From contig CANIWM010000049.1 of NCBI GenBank assembly GCA_947471505.1, positions 1-47,165 on the forward strand: a DNA stretch of 47,165 bases, written 5' to 3'. Below, piece by piece: positions 9,636-18,425 of the stretch (positions are counted from its first letter, which is position 1; the number at the start of each line of letters is the position of its first letter). This DNA is from Chthoniobacteraceae bacterium. GTDB lineage: Bacteria > Verrucomicrobiota > Verrucomicrobiia > Chthoniobacterales > Chthoniobacteraceae. Below the pieces are notes generated by a model. It made no database searches and was not told the origin of the DNA. It worked only from the letters and a program-made list of their open reading frames with translations. Both the position numbers and the translations under genes were made by a program.

Positions 9636-9689
9636 GCGGGAAGAAAAAGTTTGAATACGCGGAGAGATGGGTGCGTCTCTGTGCTTCCT

Positions 9690-10037
9690 ATGAACATCCG
9701 CACTCTGCTCATCGCTGCCGCCCTCTTTGTCACCACCGCTTTCGCCCAGCCGCCCGATTTGGAACGCTTGGATGCGAAGCGCATCCTCGAACACATGGAG
9801 TGGAAAGAGGTGAACGTCCTCGCCATCCGCCAAGGCGTGAACTCCAAGGGAGAGGTCGCGCCGATTTACGCCACGGTGGTGGGTTTGGCGACGCGCGACA
9901 CTCGGCACCAGCAGGTGTGCCAGACGTTTATTTTCGACAAAGAGCTAGGCTGGCACCACTTGGAGGTCTTGGAAAAATCGGCGCGGCTGTGGACAAAAGA
10001 GGGGTATAAAGAGACGAAGTTTTGGGGGACTTGGTAG
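9690..10037 (+). CDS. Small secreted protein of unknown function
   Basis: 115 residues. The ATG at 9690 is chosen because it opens a good signal peptide (MNIRTLLIAAALFVTTAFAQ); the longer open frame only adds an implausible N-terminus. The mature part of about 95 residues has alternating charged and hydrophobic stretches (VNVLAIRQGVN, YATVVGLATRDTRH, KELGWHHLEVLEK) and a short tail TKFWGTW. I do not recognise the family. It lies 54 bp after the CotH-type gene, so may be co-transcribed with it, and is tail-to-tail with the DUF2459 lipoprotein gene (1-bp gap). Confidence 0.7.
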   Translation: MNIRTLLIAAALFVTTAFAQPPDLERLDAKRILEHMEWKEVNVLAIRQGVNSKGEVAPIYATVVGLATRDTRHQQVCQTFIFDKELGWHHLEVLEKSARLWTKEGYKETKFWGTW

Positions 10038-10038
10038 C

Positions 10039-10722
10039 TCAAAGCTGGTCCTGCTGCTTGGTGCGAACGGCGAGGAGGCGCCCGTGCTTGCGGCCTTGCC
10101 AGCACAGATTGTCGGCGACGATGGCAGCGGTGACGCGGATAGGGACGCCGGTCACATGGAGCTGCGAGGCCGCCCACAGGTTGCAGGTTTTTGGGAAGAA
10201 ATAGGTCTCTGTGCCGTCGAAGAATTTACTCATCGGGAGCTTGCCCTGCCCGGCGAGGAGGGGCTTGCCGTTTGGGTCGCGCTTGAATGCGAGGAGGAGG
10301 CGTTTACGGAGGCGTTCGAGCCCTTGCTCCGTCACGTCGAATTCGATGATTTCGCTGTTCGGGCATTCTTTTACGAGCGTGGTCTTAATCGGAATGACGT
10401 GAAGCGCACTGCTCGTAGGGAGAACGAGGGAGGTGAACATGCGCCAAGGATTGTGCATGTTTCTCCACATGTAAAAATCGGCCCCGCCCCAGCCGATGAC
10501 GAGGTAGTGGGAATCAGGGGCAAAGGCACGCAGCTCGGGCGTGGCGTCGGCGGTGCGCATGGCGATGGATGTGTGCCAGCCGTTGCTGACGAGCCAGACT
10601 TTTGCGGGCGGCTTTTTCGCGGCTCGGCGCTGCTGGCGCTCGATGCGGGCGTCCATCGAGCAACCCCCGGAGCACAGAGCGATGAGCGCGAGGATGAAAC
10701 TGAAGACGCGAGTGAATGACAT
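10039..10722 (-). CDS. DUF2459/TIGR02117-like lipoprotein
   Basis: 227 residues. The N-terminus is a lipoprotein signal: hydrophobic segment then ALCSGGC with the modified Cys at residue 21. The mature part has VWLVSNGWHTSIAM, YLVIGWGGADFYM, and near the C-terminus TCNLWAASQL followed by a GVPI segment. The NGWHT, GWG-DFY and TCN-W motifs match the DUF2459 (urease-region conserved) family, whose His and Cys residues suggest a papain-like or NlpC-like hydrolase fold. The function of that family is not established. It is transcribed toward the small secreted protein gene. Confidence 0.75.
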   Translation of the reverse strand: MSFTRVFSFILALIALCSGGCSMDARIERQQRRAAKKPPAKVWLVSNGWHTSIAMRTADATPELRAFAPDSHYLVIGWGGADFYMWRNMHNPWRMFTSLVLPTSSALHVIPIKTTLVKECPNSEIIEFDVTEQGLERLRKRLLLAFKRDPNGKPLLAGQGKLPMSKFFDGTETYFFPKTCNLWAASQLHVTGVPIRVTAAIVADNLCWQGRKHGRLLAVRTKQQDQL

Positions 10723-10831
10723 TGGGCAGTTTCTTTAATGGGAAGTGGGGCGACGGTTCAAGAATGCGGCGAGATTATGAACAGAAATGTTTTTCCAAGA
10801 GATGCGCGGCTGTGGAATCGTCGCCTGACCA

Positions 10832-13390
10832 ATGCGCCACATACTCACCGCCATCATCGCCACGCCCACACTCGTTTTCGCCGCCCCTAAACTGCCCGAG
10901 AGCCTGCCACCCGCTCGCCCTCTTCCGGCGGTTTCAGCGACGGAGGAACTGAAGACGATCCAGCTCGGCGACGGCTACTCGCTAGAATTGGTGCTGAGTG
11001 AGCCGGATATTAAAGAACCGATGGCGATGGCTTTCGACGGCAACGGGCGGCTCTACGTCGTGGAGATGCGCACGTATATGCAGGACATCGAGGGCACCGA
11101 TGAACTCACGCCGAAGTCTCGGGTTTCGCGCCACGAGATGACGAACGGGGTCTTCACTAAGCACACGATTTTTGCCGATGGCCTGCTCGTCCCACGCATG
11201 GTGCAGCCGTTGCAGGACGAGGTGCTCATCGGCGAGACGAACACGAACGACATCATGGCGTGGTCGGACAAAAACGGCGACGGCGTCGCGGAGGCGAAGC
11301 GTCCTTTCTACGAAGGCGGGCCGCGTGGTGGGAACATGGAGCACCAGCCAAGCGGGCTGACTTGGGCGATGGATAATTGGCTCTACACGACTTACAACGC
11401 CTACCGGCTGCGCTGGTCGCCGGACGGCAAAACCGTGAAGGAACCCACCGCGCCAAACGGCGGGCAATGGGGGCTCGCACAGGATGATTGGGGTAAGCTA
11501 TGGTTCTCCAATGCAGGCGGCGAAAAGGGCGTATGGAACTTCCAGACGCACATCGCATACGGCGCGGTGAACGTGCCGCAGCAGTGGGACGAATCGTGGA
11601 TGGCCGTGTGGCCCGCCATCGGCCTGTGCGACGTGCAGGGCGGCACCGGGCGGTATCGGAAGGAGGACTTCACGCTCAACCATTTCACCGCGACATGCGG
11701 GCAGGAAATCTTTCGCGGCGACCGCCTGCCGCTCGATGCGCGGGGGAATGTATTCCTGCCAGAGCCCGTCGGACGCTTGATCCGCCGTGGCATCGTGGAA
11801 GTCAAAGACGGCATCACCACGCTGCGCAACTCGAACCCAAATGGGGAGTTCATCCGCAGCACCGACGCGAACTTTCGCCCCGTGGATATGAAGACGGGGC
11901 CCGACGGCTGCCTCTACATTTGCGATGCGTATCGCGGCATCATTCAGGAAGGAAACTGGACACGTGCCGACTCGTTCCTGCGCCCCATGATCCAGCGATA
12001 CGGGCTCGACAAAAACATCGGGCGCGGGCGCATCTGGCGGCTCGTCCACAAAGACTTCAAGCCCGGCCCGCAGCCGAAGATGCTCGACGAAAAGAGCGCC
12101 GAACTCGTCGCCCACCTCGCGCACCCGAACGGCTGGTGGCGCGACACCGCGCAGAAACTCCTCGTCGTCCGGCAGGATAAAAGCGTCGTCCCTGCGCTGG
12201 CGAAAATGGCGCGCGAAGACAAGAGCCCGCTGGCCCGCGCCCACGCGATGTGGACGCTCGAAGGGCTCGGCGCACTCGACGCCGCACTCGCCCGCGTCGC
12301 GCTGAAGGACGCCAGCCCGCGAGTCCGCGAAAACGCTCTGCGCGCCACGGAGACACTCGTGAAAGCGGGCGACAAAACCCTCGCGCCGGACTTGCTCGCG
12401 CTCGCGCAGGACGCAGACCCGAACGTCGTCATCCAAGCCATCGCCACCGCAAAGGCGCTCAATTTACCCGACTGGCAGACGCTCGCGCAGTCCGTGTTCT
12501 CCACGACGAAAAGCGTGGGTGTGAAAGCCATCGGCGAGCAACTCATCAAGGTCGAGAAGCCGCAACTCGACGGTTACGCCCCGGCGGAACTCGCGCGGCT
12601 GAAAAAGGGCGAGGCGATTTACAAAGAGCTGTGCTTCGCCTGCCACGGCCCCGACGGCAAAGGTACGCCCATGCAAGGCCAAGCGGCTGGCGTCACAATG
12701 GCCCCGCCGCTCGGCGGCTCGAAGACCGTCACCGGCCACCCGGACGGCGCGCTGCTCGTCCTCCTCCACGGCCTCGCCGGCCCGGTGAACGGCAAAACCT
12801 ACGAAGCGCAAATGGTCTCAATGGCCACAAATGACGACGCGTGGCTCGCGGCTATCACCAGCTACGTACGCGTGAGCTTCGGCAATCGCGGCAGCCTCGT
12901 CACCGAGCCCGATGTCGCCCGCCTCCGCGCTGCCACAAAGGCGCGCACGCAGCCGTGGACGGAAAAAGAACTGCGCGACTCCCTCCCTGCCCCGCTAAAA
13001 AACGCGAAGGACTGGAAGCTCTCCGCCAGCCTGCAATCTACCGGTTGCTCCGCCGTCGCGGACGGAAAAGCCGACACGCGCTGGGACACCGGCGCTTCGC
13101 AAAGCCCCGGCCAATGGTTCCAAATCGAGCTGCCCGCCGAGCTGAAAGTCGCGGGCCTGCGCCTCGACTGCGCGAAGTCCGGCAACGATTACCCGCGCGG
13201 CTACAAAGTCGAGCTAAGCAGCGACGGCACCACCTGGAGCAAGCCCGTCGCCGAAGGCAAAGGCAGCGCGCCCATCACCGAACCCGTCTGGCCCGCGACA
13301 CCGGCGCGCTTTATCCGAATCACGCAGACCGGCTCGGTGAACGGAAAGTTCTGGAGCATCCACGAACTCGCGGTACTGGCAGGGAAGTAA
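10832..13390 (+). CDS. PVC-type secreted dehydrogenase/cytochrome c with beta-propeller, HEAT and discoidin-like domains
   Basis: 852 residues with an N-terminal signal peptide (MRHILTAIIATPTLVFAA). Residues about 40-420 form a sugar-dehydrogenase-like beta-propeller (LVLSEPDIKEPMAMAFDGNGRLYVVEM is split over the first blade; later GPDGCLYICDAYRG). Residues about 430-590 are HEAT-like helical repeats. A class I cytochrome c domain follows with the haem motif CFACH at 601-605. The last ~125 residues (about 725-852) look like an F5/8 type C domain (GYKVELSSDGTTWSKPV, RFIRITQTGS). This order is characteristic of the PVC 'membrane-bound dehydrogenase / haem-binding' family, presumably periplasmic sugar oxidation feeding electrons to the haem. 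It ends 5 bp from the convergent histidine kinase gene. Confidence 0.88.
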   Translation: MRHILTAIIATPTLVFAAPKLPESLPPARPLPAVSATEELKTIQLGDGYSLELVLSEPDIKEPMAMAFDGNGRLYVVEMRTYMQDIEGTDELTPKSRVSRHEMTNGVFTKHTIFADGLLVPRMVQPLQDEVLIGETNTNDIMAWSDKNGDGVAEAKRPFYEGGPRGGNMEHQPSGLTWAMDNWLYTTYNAYRLRWSPDGKTVKEPTAPNGGQWGLAQDDWGKLWFSNAGGEKGVWNFQTHIAYGAVNVPQQWDESWMAVWPAIGLCDVQGGTGRYRKEDFTLNHFTATCGQEIFRGDRLPLDARGNVFLPEPVGRLIRRGIVEVKDGITTLRNSNPNGEFIRSTDANFRPVDMKTGPDGCLYICDAYRGIIQEGNWTRADSFLRPMIQRYGLDKNIGRGRIWRLVHKDFKPGPQPKMLDEKSAELVAHLAHPNGWWRDTAQKLLVVRQDKSVVPALAKMAREDKSPLARAHAMWTLEGLGALDAALARVALKDASPRVRENALRATETLVKAGDKTLAPDLLALAQDADPNVVIQAIATAKALNLPDWQTLAQSVFSTTKSVGVKAIGEQLIKVEKPQLDGYAPAELARLKKGEAIYKELCFACHGPDGKGTPMQGQAAGVTMAPPLGGSKTVTGHPDGALLVLLHGLAGPVNGKTYEAQMVSMATNDDAWLAAITSYVRVSFGNRGSLVTEPDVARLRAATKARTQPWTEKELRDSLPAPLKNAKDWKLSASLQSTGCSAVADGKADTRWDTGASQSPGQWFQIELPAELKVAGLRLDCAKSGNDYPRGYKVELSSDGTTWSKPVAEGKGSAPITEPVWPATPARFIRITQTGSVNGKFWSIHELAVLAGK

Positions 13391-13395
13391 ACGAC

Positions 13396-14646
13396 TCACC
13401 CGACCGGCAGGCGGACGTGAATCGTCGTGCCTTTGCCGTACTGGCTGGTGGCAGAAACATCGCCGCCGTGGGCTTTGATGATGTGTTTTACGATACTAAG
13501 GCCGAGGCCGGTGCCGCCGTGTTCGCGAGAGCGTGCTTTGTCTGCGCGGTAGAATCGCTCGAAGATGTGGACGAGGTCGGCGCTGAGGATGCCGGGGCCG
13601 CTGTCCTTTACCCAGAGCTGCACAAAGTCGCCTTCACGCCGCGCGCCAAGAGTGATCTCTCCGCCGGATGGAGTGTATTTAAAGGCGTTGTCGAGGAGGT
13701 TGGTGAAGACTTGTTCGATGCGCAGGCGGTCCACCGAGACTTCGGGGACATCGGAGGCGAGTTCAAGGCGGAGGTTCACTTGTTTACTGCCGCTACGGGT
13801 GGTCCAGTCGCGGACGAGTTCGCCGAGGAATTCGGCGATTTGAAGGGGCTGGCGCTCGAGATCTTCGCGGCGGGCTTCGAGGCGGGCTAAAGTGAGGAGG
13901 TCTTCGACGAGGGCGTTGAGCCGTTTGCTGTGCTTTTGCAGGACGGAGAATGCGGTAGCCTGATCTTCGCGGGGCATCTCGGGGTTATCTTGCAGGTTCT
14001 CGACCCAGCCTTGGAAGATGGCGAGCGGGGTGCGGAGTTCGTGGGAGACGTTGGCGACAAAATCGCGGCGGACGTGCTCCAGCCGCGTGAGGAGGGTGAC
14101 GTCGCGAAAAAGAACAAGCGCCCCCTTTTCGCCGGAGGCGTCGCGCATGGGGGCGGCAGAAACGGCTAAAACGATCTCCGTGCTGGAGCGGATGATGGAG
14201 AGTTCGCTCTCTTGCGGCTGGCCCGTGTCGAGGGCGACGGCGATCATTTTGTCCACATCGGGCTCGCGAAGGACTTCTAGGACGGGTTGTCCGAATACTT
14301 CGGATGAGAGTTCGAGGAGCTTGCGCAGAGAAGGGTTGACGAGGCGGACAGTGCGACGGCTGTCGGCGACAAGAACGCCATCCTGCATGGAAGAGAGGAT
14401 GATTTGAAGGTTGGCCTCGGCGAGTCTGCGCTGCTGGCGAAGATGGGCTTTTTCATCTTCAACGGCCTCGAGCTTCGGGGAGAGCGCGGCGAGCGGAGCC
14501 TCGATATGGAAGGATTGTGGGTTGTCACCCGCAGCGATCGTTTCGAGGATGTGGATGACCCTTTTCTGAGCAGACCGGAGCGCTCGCTCGCGGGCGAACC
14601 ACACGCTGATTACGACGACTAAAATGAATCCGAACAGCCAAGGCAT
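13396..14646 (-). CDS. PhoR-like sensor histidine kinase
   Basis: 416 residues from the ATG at 14646. The longer open frame starting at 14700 reads through the hairpin repeat and is rejected. One N-terminal membrane helix (PWLFGFILVVVISVWF), a linker, then a PAS domain (about 80-185; DGVLVADSRRTVRLVN). The HisKA box is DFVANVSHELRTPL with phospho-His at about 202. The HATPase domain has the N box NLLDNAFKYTP, G1 DSGPGI and G2 GGTGLGLSIVKHI. The single helix and cytoplasmic PAS suit a PhoR-type kinase that senses through partner membrane proteins, such as phosphate status via Pst; the signal is inference. It lies downstream of its response regulator, 70 bp apart with an inverted heptamer repeat between. 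Confidence 0.92.
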   Translation of the reverse strand: MPWLFGFILVVVISVWFARERALRSAQKRVIHILETIAAGDNPQSFHIEAPLAALSPKLEAVEDEKAHLRQQRRLAEANLQIILSSMQDGVLVADSRRTVRLVNPSLRKLLELSSEVFGQPVLEVLREPDVDKMIAVALDTGQPQESELSIIRSSTEIVLAVSAAPMRDASGEKGALVLFRDVTLLTRLEHVRRDFVANVSHELRTPLAIFQGWVENLQDNPEMPREDQATAFSVLQKHSKRLNALVEDLLTLARLEARREDLERQPLQIAEFLGELVRDWTTRSGSKQVNLRLELASDVPEVSVDRLRIEQVFTNLLDNAFKYTPSGGEITLGARREGDFVQLWVKDSGPGILSADLVHIFERFYRADKARSREHGGTGLGLSIVKHIIKAHGGDVSATSQYGKGTTIHVRLPVG

Positions 14647-14661
14647 GATGCGTGGTGTAAT

Positions 14662-14714
14662 TGACGAATGACGAATGACGAAACTTGCGAACTTCGTCAT
14701 TCGTCATTCCGTCA
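14662..14714. repeat. Inverted heptamer repeat inside the two-component operon
   Basis: Left arm is three tandem TGACGAA units (14662-14682); right arm is two TTCGTCA units plus one TTCCGTCA (14693-14714); the loop is the 10 nt ACTTGCGAAC. The arms are reverse complements apart from one inserted base, so the transcript can fold into a hairpin with about 21 base pairs. It sits just after the response-regulator stop codon and 15 bp before the kinase ATG, so it could affect the ratio of the two proteins. Confidence 0.9.
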
Positions 14715-14716
14715 TT

Positions 14717-15412
14717 TTACACATCGTGCATCCGATAGCCGAAGCCACGGATGGTCTCGATACAGTCGGCGGATTTGCCAAGTTTTTCGCGAAGGCGGCG
14801 GACGTGAGTATCCACAGTGCGAGTGTCGATGGCGCTCTCGTAGCCCCATACATCGTTGAGGAGAACGTCCCGGCTTTGCACACGCCCACGCCGCTCGATC
14901 AGTGTAGCGAGGAGCTTGAACTCGGTGGCGGTAAGCTCGATTTCCTTGCCGCGCAGTCTGACTTGATGGCGGACGCGATCCACGGTGATGTCGCCGAGCT
15001 TCAACGTGTCTGCGGGCTCAATGGGAGTATTCGTGCGGCGCAGAACGCTCTGGACGCGGAGCGCAAGTTCACGCGGCGAAAAGGGCTTGGTCATATAGTC
15101 GTCGGCGCCCAGTTCAAAGCCGAGGATGCGGTCCACTTCGTCGGCTTTCGCGGTGAGCATGATGATGGGGATGTGCTTCGTGGTGGTGTCGGATTTGAGA
15201 GCCTTACAGACCTCAAGCCCGCTCATGCCGGGGAGCATCAAATCGAGCACGATGAGCGCGGGTAGATGTTCTCTGGCGCTTGCGAGCGCGGCGGGTCCGT
15301 CATCGGCATTGAGCGTGGAATAGCCTGCGGACTTCAGGCTATTGGTGACGAGCGCGAGCACGTCTTCCTCGTCGTCTGCCACCAGGATTTTTTTGCTTGG
15401 TGTTTTTGTCAT
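14717..15412 (-). CDS. PhoB-like (OmpR family) response regulator
   Basis: 231 residues from the ATG at 15412 (MTKTPSKKILVADDEEDV). Receiver domain with acidic pocket D13/D14, phospho-acceptor D57 (LIVLDLMLPGMSG), the conserved Thr/Lys region MLTAKADE, and the KPFSPREL turn. The C-terminal winged helix has LTATEFKLLATLIERRGRV, RDVLLNDVWGY, and TVDTHVRRLREKLG. This matches PhoB/OmpR regulators that bind direct repeats at promoters. The kinase gene follows 70 bp downstream in the same direction, so they form a cognate pair. Phosphate control is a reasonable guess from the PhoR-like kinase but no pst or pho genes are beside it. Confidence 0.92.
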   Translation of the reverse strand: MTKTPSKKILVADDEEDVLALVTNSLKSAGYSTLNADDGPAALASAREHLPALIVLDLMLPGMSGLEVCKALKSDTTTKHIPIIMLTAKADEVDRILGFELGADDYMTKPFSPRELALRVQSVLRRTNTPIEPADTLKLGDITVDRVRHQVRLRGKEIELTATEFKLLATLIERRGRVQSRDVLLNDVWGYESAIDTRTVDTHVRRLREKLGKSADCIETIRGFGYRMHDV

Positions 15413-15508
15413 GAAATCGAGGCGGAGGTTACAATATGCAGACGAACGAGCAAGCGGCACGTTGTGACATTCGGGAAACGGCGAGACTGCCGTAACGTCA
15501 CGCGGAAA

Positions 15509-16840
15509 TCAGGGCGCGGCGATCTGTTTCAGGCCAATCTCGATATCTGCCAGCAGTTGCGCGCCATCCTCAAAGGCGGGAGATTTTGTGCGTATTTGCT
15601 GGATGAGTTGGCGAGCGTTTTCAAAGCACTTACGGGCGTCTGCGGGCGACGCGATCCGGGAAGAGAGGAGCCCGAGGCGCTGCTGAATCTCGGCGGCGCG
15701 GAGTAGGTGCTCGGGCGCGGATTCGCTCTTTCGGATCGCATCTCCCGCGATGTCGGCAGCTTGTTTTAAGATCGCGTGGGATTCTTCGTTGTCGCCCTTT
15801 TTCATCCGCGTCTCAGCAAGAAAAAAAAGCCGATCTCGACGCTCCAAGAGTGTGCGAAATTCACGCGTATCAGTCTCGGGATTTACACTTGATGCAGATA
15901 TCGGCGGCTTGGCCGGCGTATCGCTAGAAGGGACGACAGAAACGGCAACAACAGGCTCGCCGGGCTTCCACGCAGATTGGTCTGGATCGAGCCTCTTCAC
16001 ACTCGCTGAGCGTTGCGTGCTGGAGGCGTTTACTGTGGACGGGGGTAACCCGAGCTTCCAAAAAACCGCTCCAGTGACGACGAAACCCGCGGCGATAAGG
16101 ATCGATATAGTCTCCCACTTCCTGCTTTTTATTTGCGGCTGCTCTGCATTTTCGCACATCGGCAGCGCTAGTGCCGCCTGCACCGTATCCGACGTAATGC
16201 TTGGGCGCGTGCTAGGGCGAGGGACAATGCCGAGTTCGCTCAGTTGCTCCTCCGGCACTTCCAGCATCGCAGCGAGAAGTTGCGCACGCACTTCGCCGAG
16301 CGTGGCGACACCCATACGAGCATCGACGACGAACGGTTCAGTCCGGTCCGCAGTGGCAAACCCGGCTTCCGACAAGCGCCAGTTCAGCCATTGCGGCATC
16401 CACTCCCGATCATCCAAAGACGCTGGCTCCGCCATCGGCGAAGCAGGCTCACCTTTCACAACCAGCGCAACGATTCTCTCCTCGCCCCCCGCCGCACGAA
16501 AAGCGCGCATCTGTTCTTGAATGAGTTCCGAGCGCCCCGACGTCGGGGAAATGACTACGATGAGGTGCTGTGCGAAGCGCAAAGTCTCGGCGTAGGTTTC
16601 CAGTTGCACTGGGTCCGCCGGGTCGGGGCTGATCGAAAGTCGGTCAGGGTACGGGAGTCCATGCTTACTGGGGCGATGGATGAGTGGTCGAGGCACACGC
16701 AACCCATCGAACTCTCGATACAACCAATCGCACCAGAACGCATCCTCGAAGCAAAAACTAACACCCGCCCATGCAGGCTCGGCATCAACGATGGACGTGC
16801 TGGCGTTTGGCTCAGATTCACAATGGAGCGACAACGGCAT
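15509..16840 (-). CDS. TIR-like domain protein with one transmembrane helix and helical C-terminus
   Basis: 443 residues from the ATG at 16840; a longer frame would need a TTG start. Residues about 25-180 resemble the bacterial TIR-like domain often fused to TPR modules: WLYREFDGLRVPRPLI, ETYAETLRFAQHLIVVISP, then SGRSELIQEQMRAF, where the Glu at about 109 aligns with the conserved or catalytic Glu of TIR NADases, and IVALVVKGEP. A membrane helix is at about 245-264 (ISILIAAGFVVTGAVFW). The C-terminal ~130 residues are helical and TPR-like (FFLAETRMKKGDNEESHAIL, AEIQQRLGLLSS). TIR proteins can cleave NAD+ in defence or act in signalling; which applies here is not shown. No obvious defence partner lies next to it. 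Confidence 0.65.
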   Translation of the reverse strand: MPLSLHCESEPNASTSIVDAEPAWAGVSFCFEDAFWCDWLYREFDGLRVPRPLIHRPSKHGLPYPDRLSISPDPADPVQLETYAETLRFAQHLIVVISPTSGRSELIQEQMRAFRAAGGEERIVALVVKGEPASPMAEPASLDDREWMPQWLNWRLSEAGFATADRTEPFVVDARMGVATLGEVRAQLLAAMLEVPEEQLSELGIVPRPSTRPSITSDTVQAALALPMCENAEQPQIKSRKWETISILIAAGFVVTGAVFWKLGLPPSTVNASSTQRSASVKRLDPDQSAWKPGEPVVAVSVVPSSDTPAKPPISASSVNPETDTREFRTLLERRDRLFFLAETRMKKGDNEESHAILKQAADIAGDAIRKSESAPEHLLRAAEIQQRLGLLSSRIASPADARKCFENARQLIQQIRTKSPAFEDGAQLLADIEIGLKQIAAP

Positions 16841-17010
16841 AATATTGAGAAAGTGCTTAGCAGCAATGGGGCCAGCCTCCGCGGCCAAATTTCACCCAAA
16901 CTCCGCGCTTGCCAGAAAAAGCGCCGAGGGCATAGTGCGCGCCCTTTTTCCGGCACCAAGATGGTGTGCGGGAATCAACTGAAACCTTTTACTTTTACTC
17001 TCTACCGACC

Positions 17011-17568
17011 ATGGCCAACGCCAACGATCTCCGCAAAGGAATGTGCATCCGCTATAACAGCAACCCCGCAATCGTGCTGGAAGTCATGCACCGCACACCG
17101 GGCAACCTCCGCGCCTTCGTCCAAGTCATCATCCGCTACATCGGCACCGGCAAAAGCGCCGATGTGCGCTTTGGCAGCACCGATAAAGTGGACCTCGTGG
17201 AAGTAGAGCGCACCAAGCTCGACTTCAGCTACAAAGACCATTCCGGCTACCAGTTCATGGACCCGGACTCGTTCGAGACGATCACGTTCGATGAATCGTT
17301 CGTCGGCGACGTAAAAGATTACCTCTCCGAGAATCAGCGCGTAGAAATCCTCTACGTCGAAGGCAAAGCCGCCAGCATCGAACTCCCCACCACCGTCTTC
17401 CTCACCGTCACCGAATCGCCCGAAGGCGTGCGCGGCGACAGCGCGAATAACGTGCAAAAGATGGCCGTCCTGGAAACCGGCAAAGCCATCCAAGTCCCGC
17501 TCTTCATCAAAGAAGGCGAGAAAATCAAAGTCAGCACGACAGACGGCGGCTATCTCGGACGGGCTTAA
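17011..17568 (+). CDS. efp: Elongation factor P with Asn at the loop-tip position
   Basis: 185 residues, the normal length. The ATG at 17011 gives MANANDLRKGMCIRYN, the usual start. Domain I has IVLEVMHRTPGNLRAFVQV, domain II KADVRFG-type text (here SADVRFGSTDKVD) and domain III ends PLFIKEGEKIKVSTTDGGYLGRA. EF-P binds between the P and E sites of the ribosome and rescues polyproline stalls. In E. coli the tip is PGKGQAF with beta-lysylated Lys34; here the aligned residue is Asn (PGNLRAF), so lysylation by EpmA or rhamnosylation by EarP is not possible at that site. It is divergent from the TIR-like gene. Confidence 0.93.
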   Translation: MANANDLRKGMCIRYNSNPAIVLEVMHRTPGNLRAFVQVIIRYIGTGKSADVRFGSTDKVDLVEVERTKLDFSYKDHSGYQFMDPDSFETITFDESFVGDVKDYLSENQRVEILYVEGKAASIELPTTVFLTVTESPEGVRGDSANNVQKMAVLETGKAIQVPLFIKEGEKIKVSTTDGGYLGRA

Positions 17569-17913
17569 TTACGCGACTGCGATTTGGCGGGGCTTTGGCG
17601 CTTCGACGTGAGGGAGGAAGATTTGTAGGACTCCGGCCTCGGCCCGAGCGTTGATGCGGCTGATGTCGATCTCGGCTTCCAACACGAACGCTCGAAGGTA
17701 ATCGTGAGGGCGGCTTTCGCGGTGGATAGGCGCGCCATGATTCGTCGCGGTTCGGCGACCTGCGATGGTGAGGATGTTCTTTTCCACCGTGAGCTGGATG
17801 CCTTCGCGGGATACGCCAGGCATGTCGCATTCGATGACGAAGCCGTCTGGGCGATGGATAACGCTGGCGGCTGGGCGGACGGTTTTTACGCAGGATTGTG
17901 TGTTGGTGTTCAT
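17569..17913 (-). CDS. Hsp20 family small heat shock protein (shorter paralogue)
   Basis: 114 residues with an almost bare alpha-crystallin domain: the core has FVIECDMPGVSREGIQLTVEKN, ILTIAGRR and the late GVLQIFLPHVE strand in place of the usual A-x-x-x-NGVL motif. The N-terminal arm is very short (about 15 residues), so oligomer size and substrate capture may differ from its neighbour. It follows the longer hsp20 gene by 62 bp on the same strand and is probably in the same heat-shock operon, acting as an ATP-independent holdase in the cytoplasm. It ends directly beside the convergent efp stop. Confidence 0.88.
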   Translation of the reverse strand: MNTNTQSCVKTVRPAASVIHRPDGFVIECDMPGVSREGIQLTVEKNILTIAGRRTATNHGAPIHRESRPHDYLRAFVLEAEIDISRINARAEAGVLQIFLPHVEAPKPRQIAVA

Positions 17914-17975
17914 GTGTTTTTAGGTAAGAAAACTTTCCCGGCGGGCGGGATTGCCGCTCGCCGGGGATTTGAGTT

Positions 17976-18425
17976 TTACGAGATTTTGACCTCGATAGAT
18001 TTGGGTTTGGCTTCTTCGGCTTTTGGGAGCTCGATTTGGAGCACGCCGTCTCTGTAGGAAGCGGCGACGGCATCGGCCTTGGCGGTCGTGGGGAGGCTCA
18101 CGCTACGGGTGAATTTCCCGTAGAAACGCTCGGAGCGATGGACGGTGCCAGTTTGGGAGTTTTGGTCGCTCTTGCGCTCGCCGGTGACGGTGAGGACGCC
18201 GTCGTGAACGGTGACGGCGATGTCTTCCCGCTTCATGCCCGGCAGTTCGAGAGAGACTACGTATTTGTCTTTGTCCTCGAAGGCGTCGAGCGCCGGTGAC
18301 CAGTCGCCAAAGGACTCCGGCGCACGAGTCGCCGAAAGGTCGAAGAGGCGGTGAAGCTGATCGCGCAGACTGTTGTAAGGCGACCGTGGATTTAGTTCAG
18401 GTATGATTGTGTTTAGTATGCTCAT
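17976..18425 (-). CDS. Hsp20 family small heat shock protein
   Basis: 149 residues from the ATG at 18425 (MSILNTIIPELNPRS); the open frame continues upstream but without Hsp20-like sequence. It has a typical N-terminal arm with LRDQLHRLFDL, an alpha-crystallin domain with YVVSLELPGMKREDIAVTV, LTVTGERK, RFYGKFTRSVSLP and GVLQIELPKAEEAKPKSIEV. It is a cytoplasmic chaperone that holds unfolding proteins for later refolding. The upstream 224 bp (18426-18649) is relatively AT-rich and probably holds the promoter; I see no CIRCE element and no clear sigma-32 promoter there. Confidence 0.92.
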   Translation of the reverse strand: MSILNTIIPELNPRSPYNSLRDQLHRLFDLSATRAPESFGDWSPALDAFEDKDKYVVSLELPGMKREDIAVTVHDGVLTVTGERKSDQNSQTGTVHRSERFYGKFTRSVSLPTTAKADAVAASYRDGVLQIELPKAEEAKPKSIEVKIS

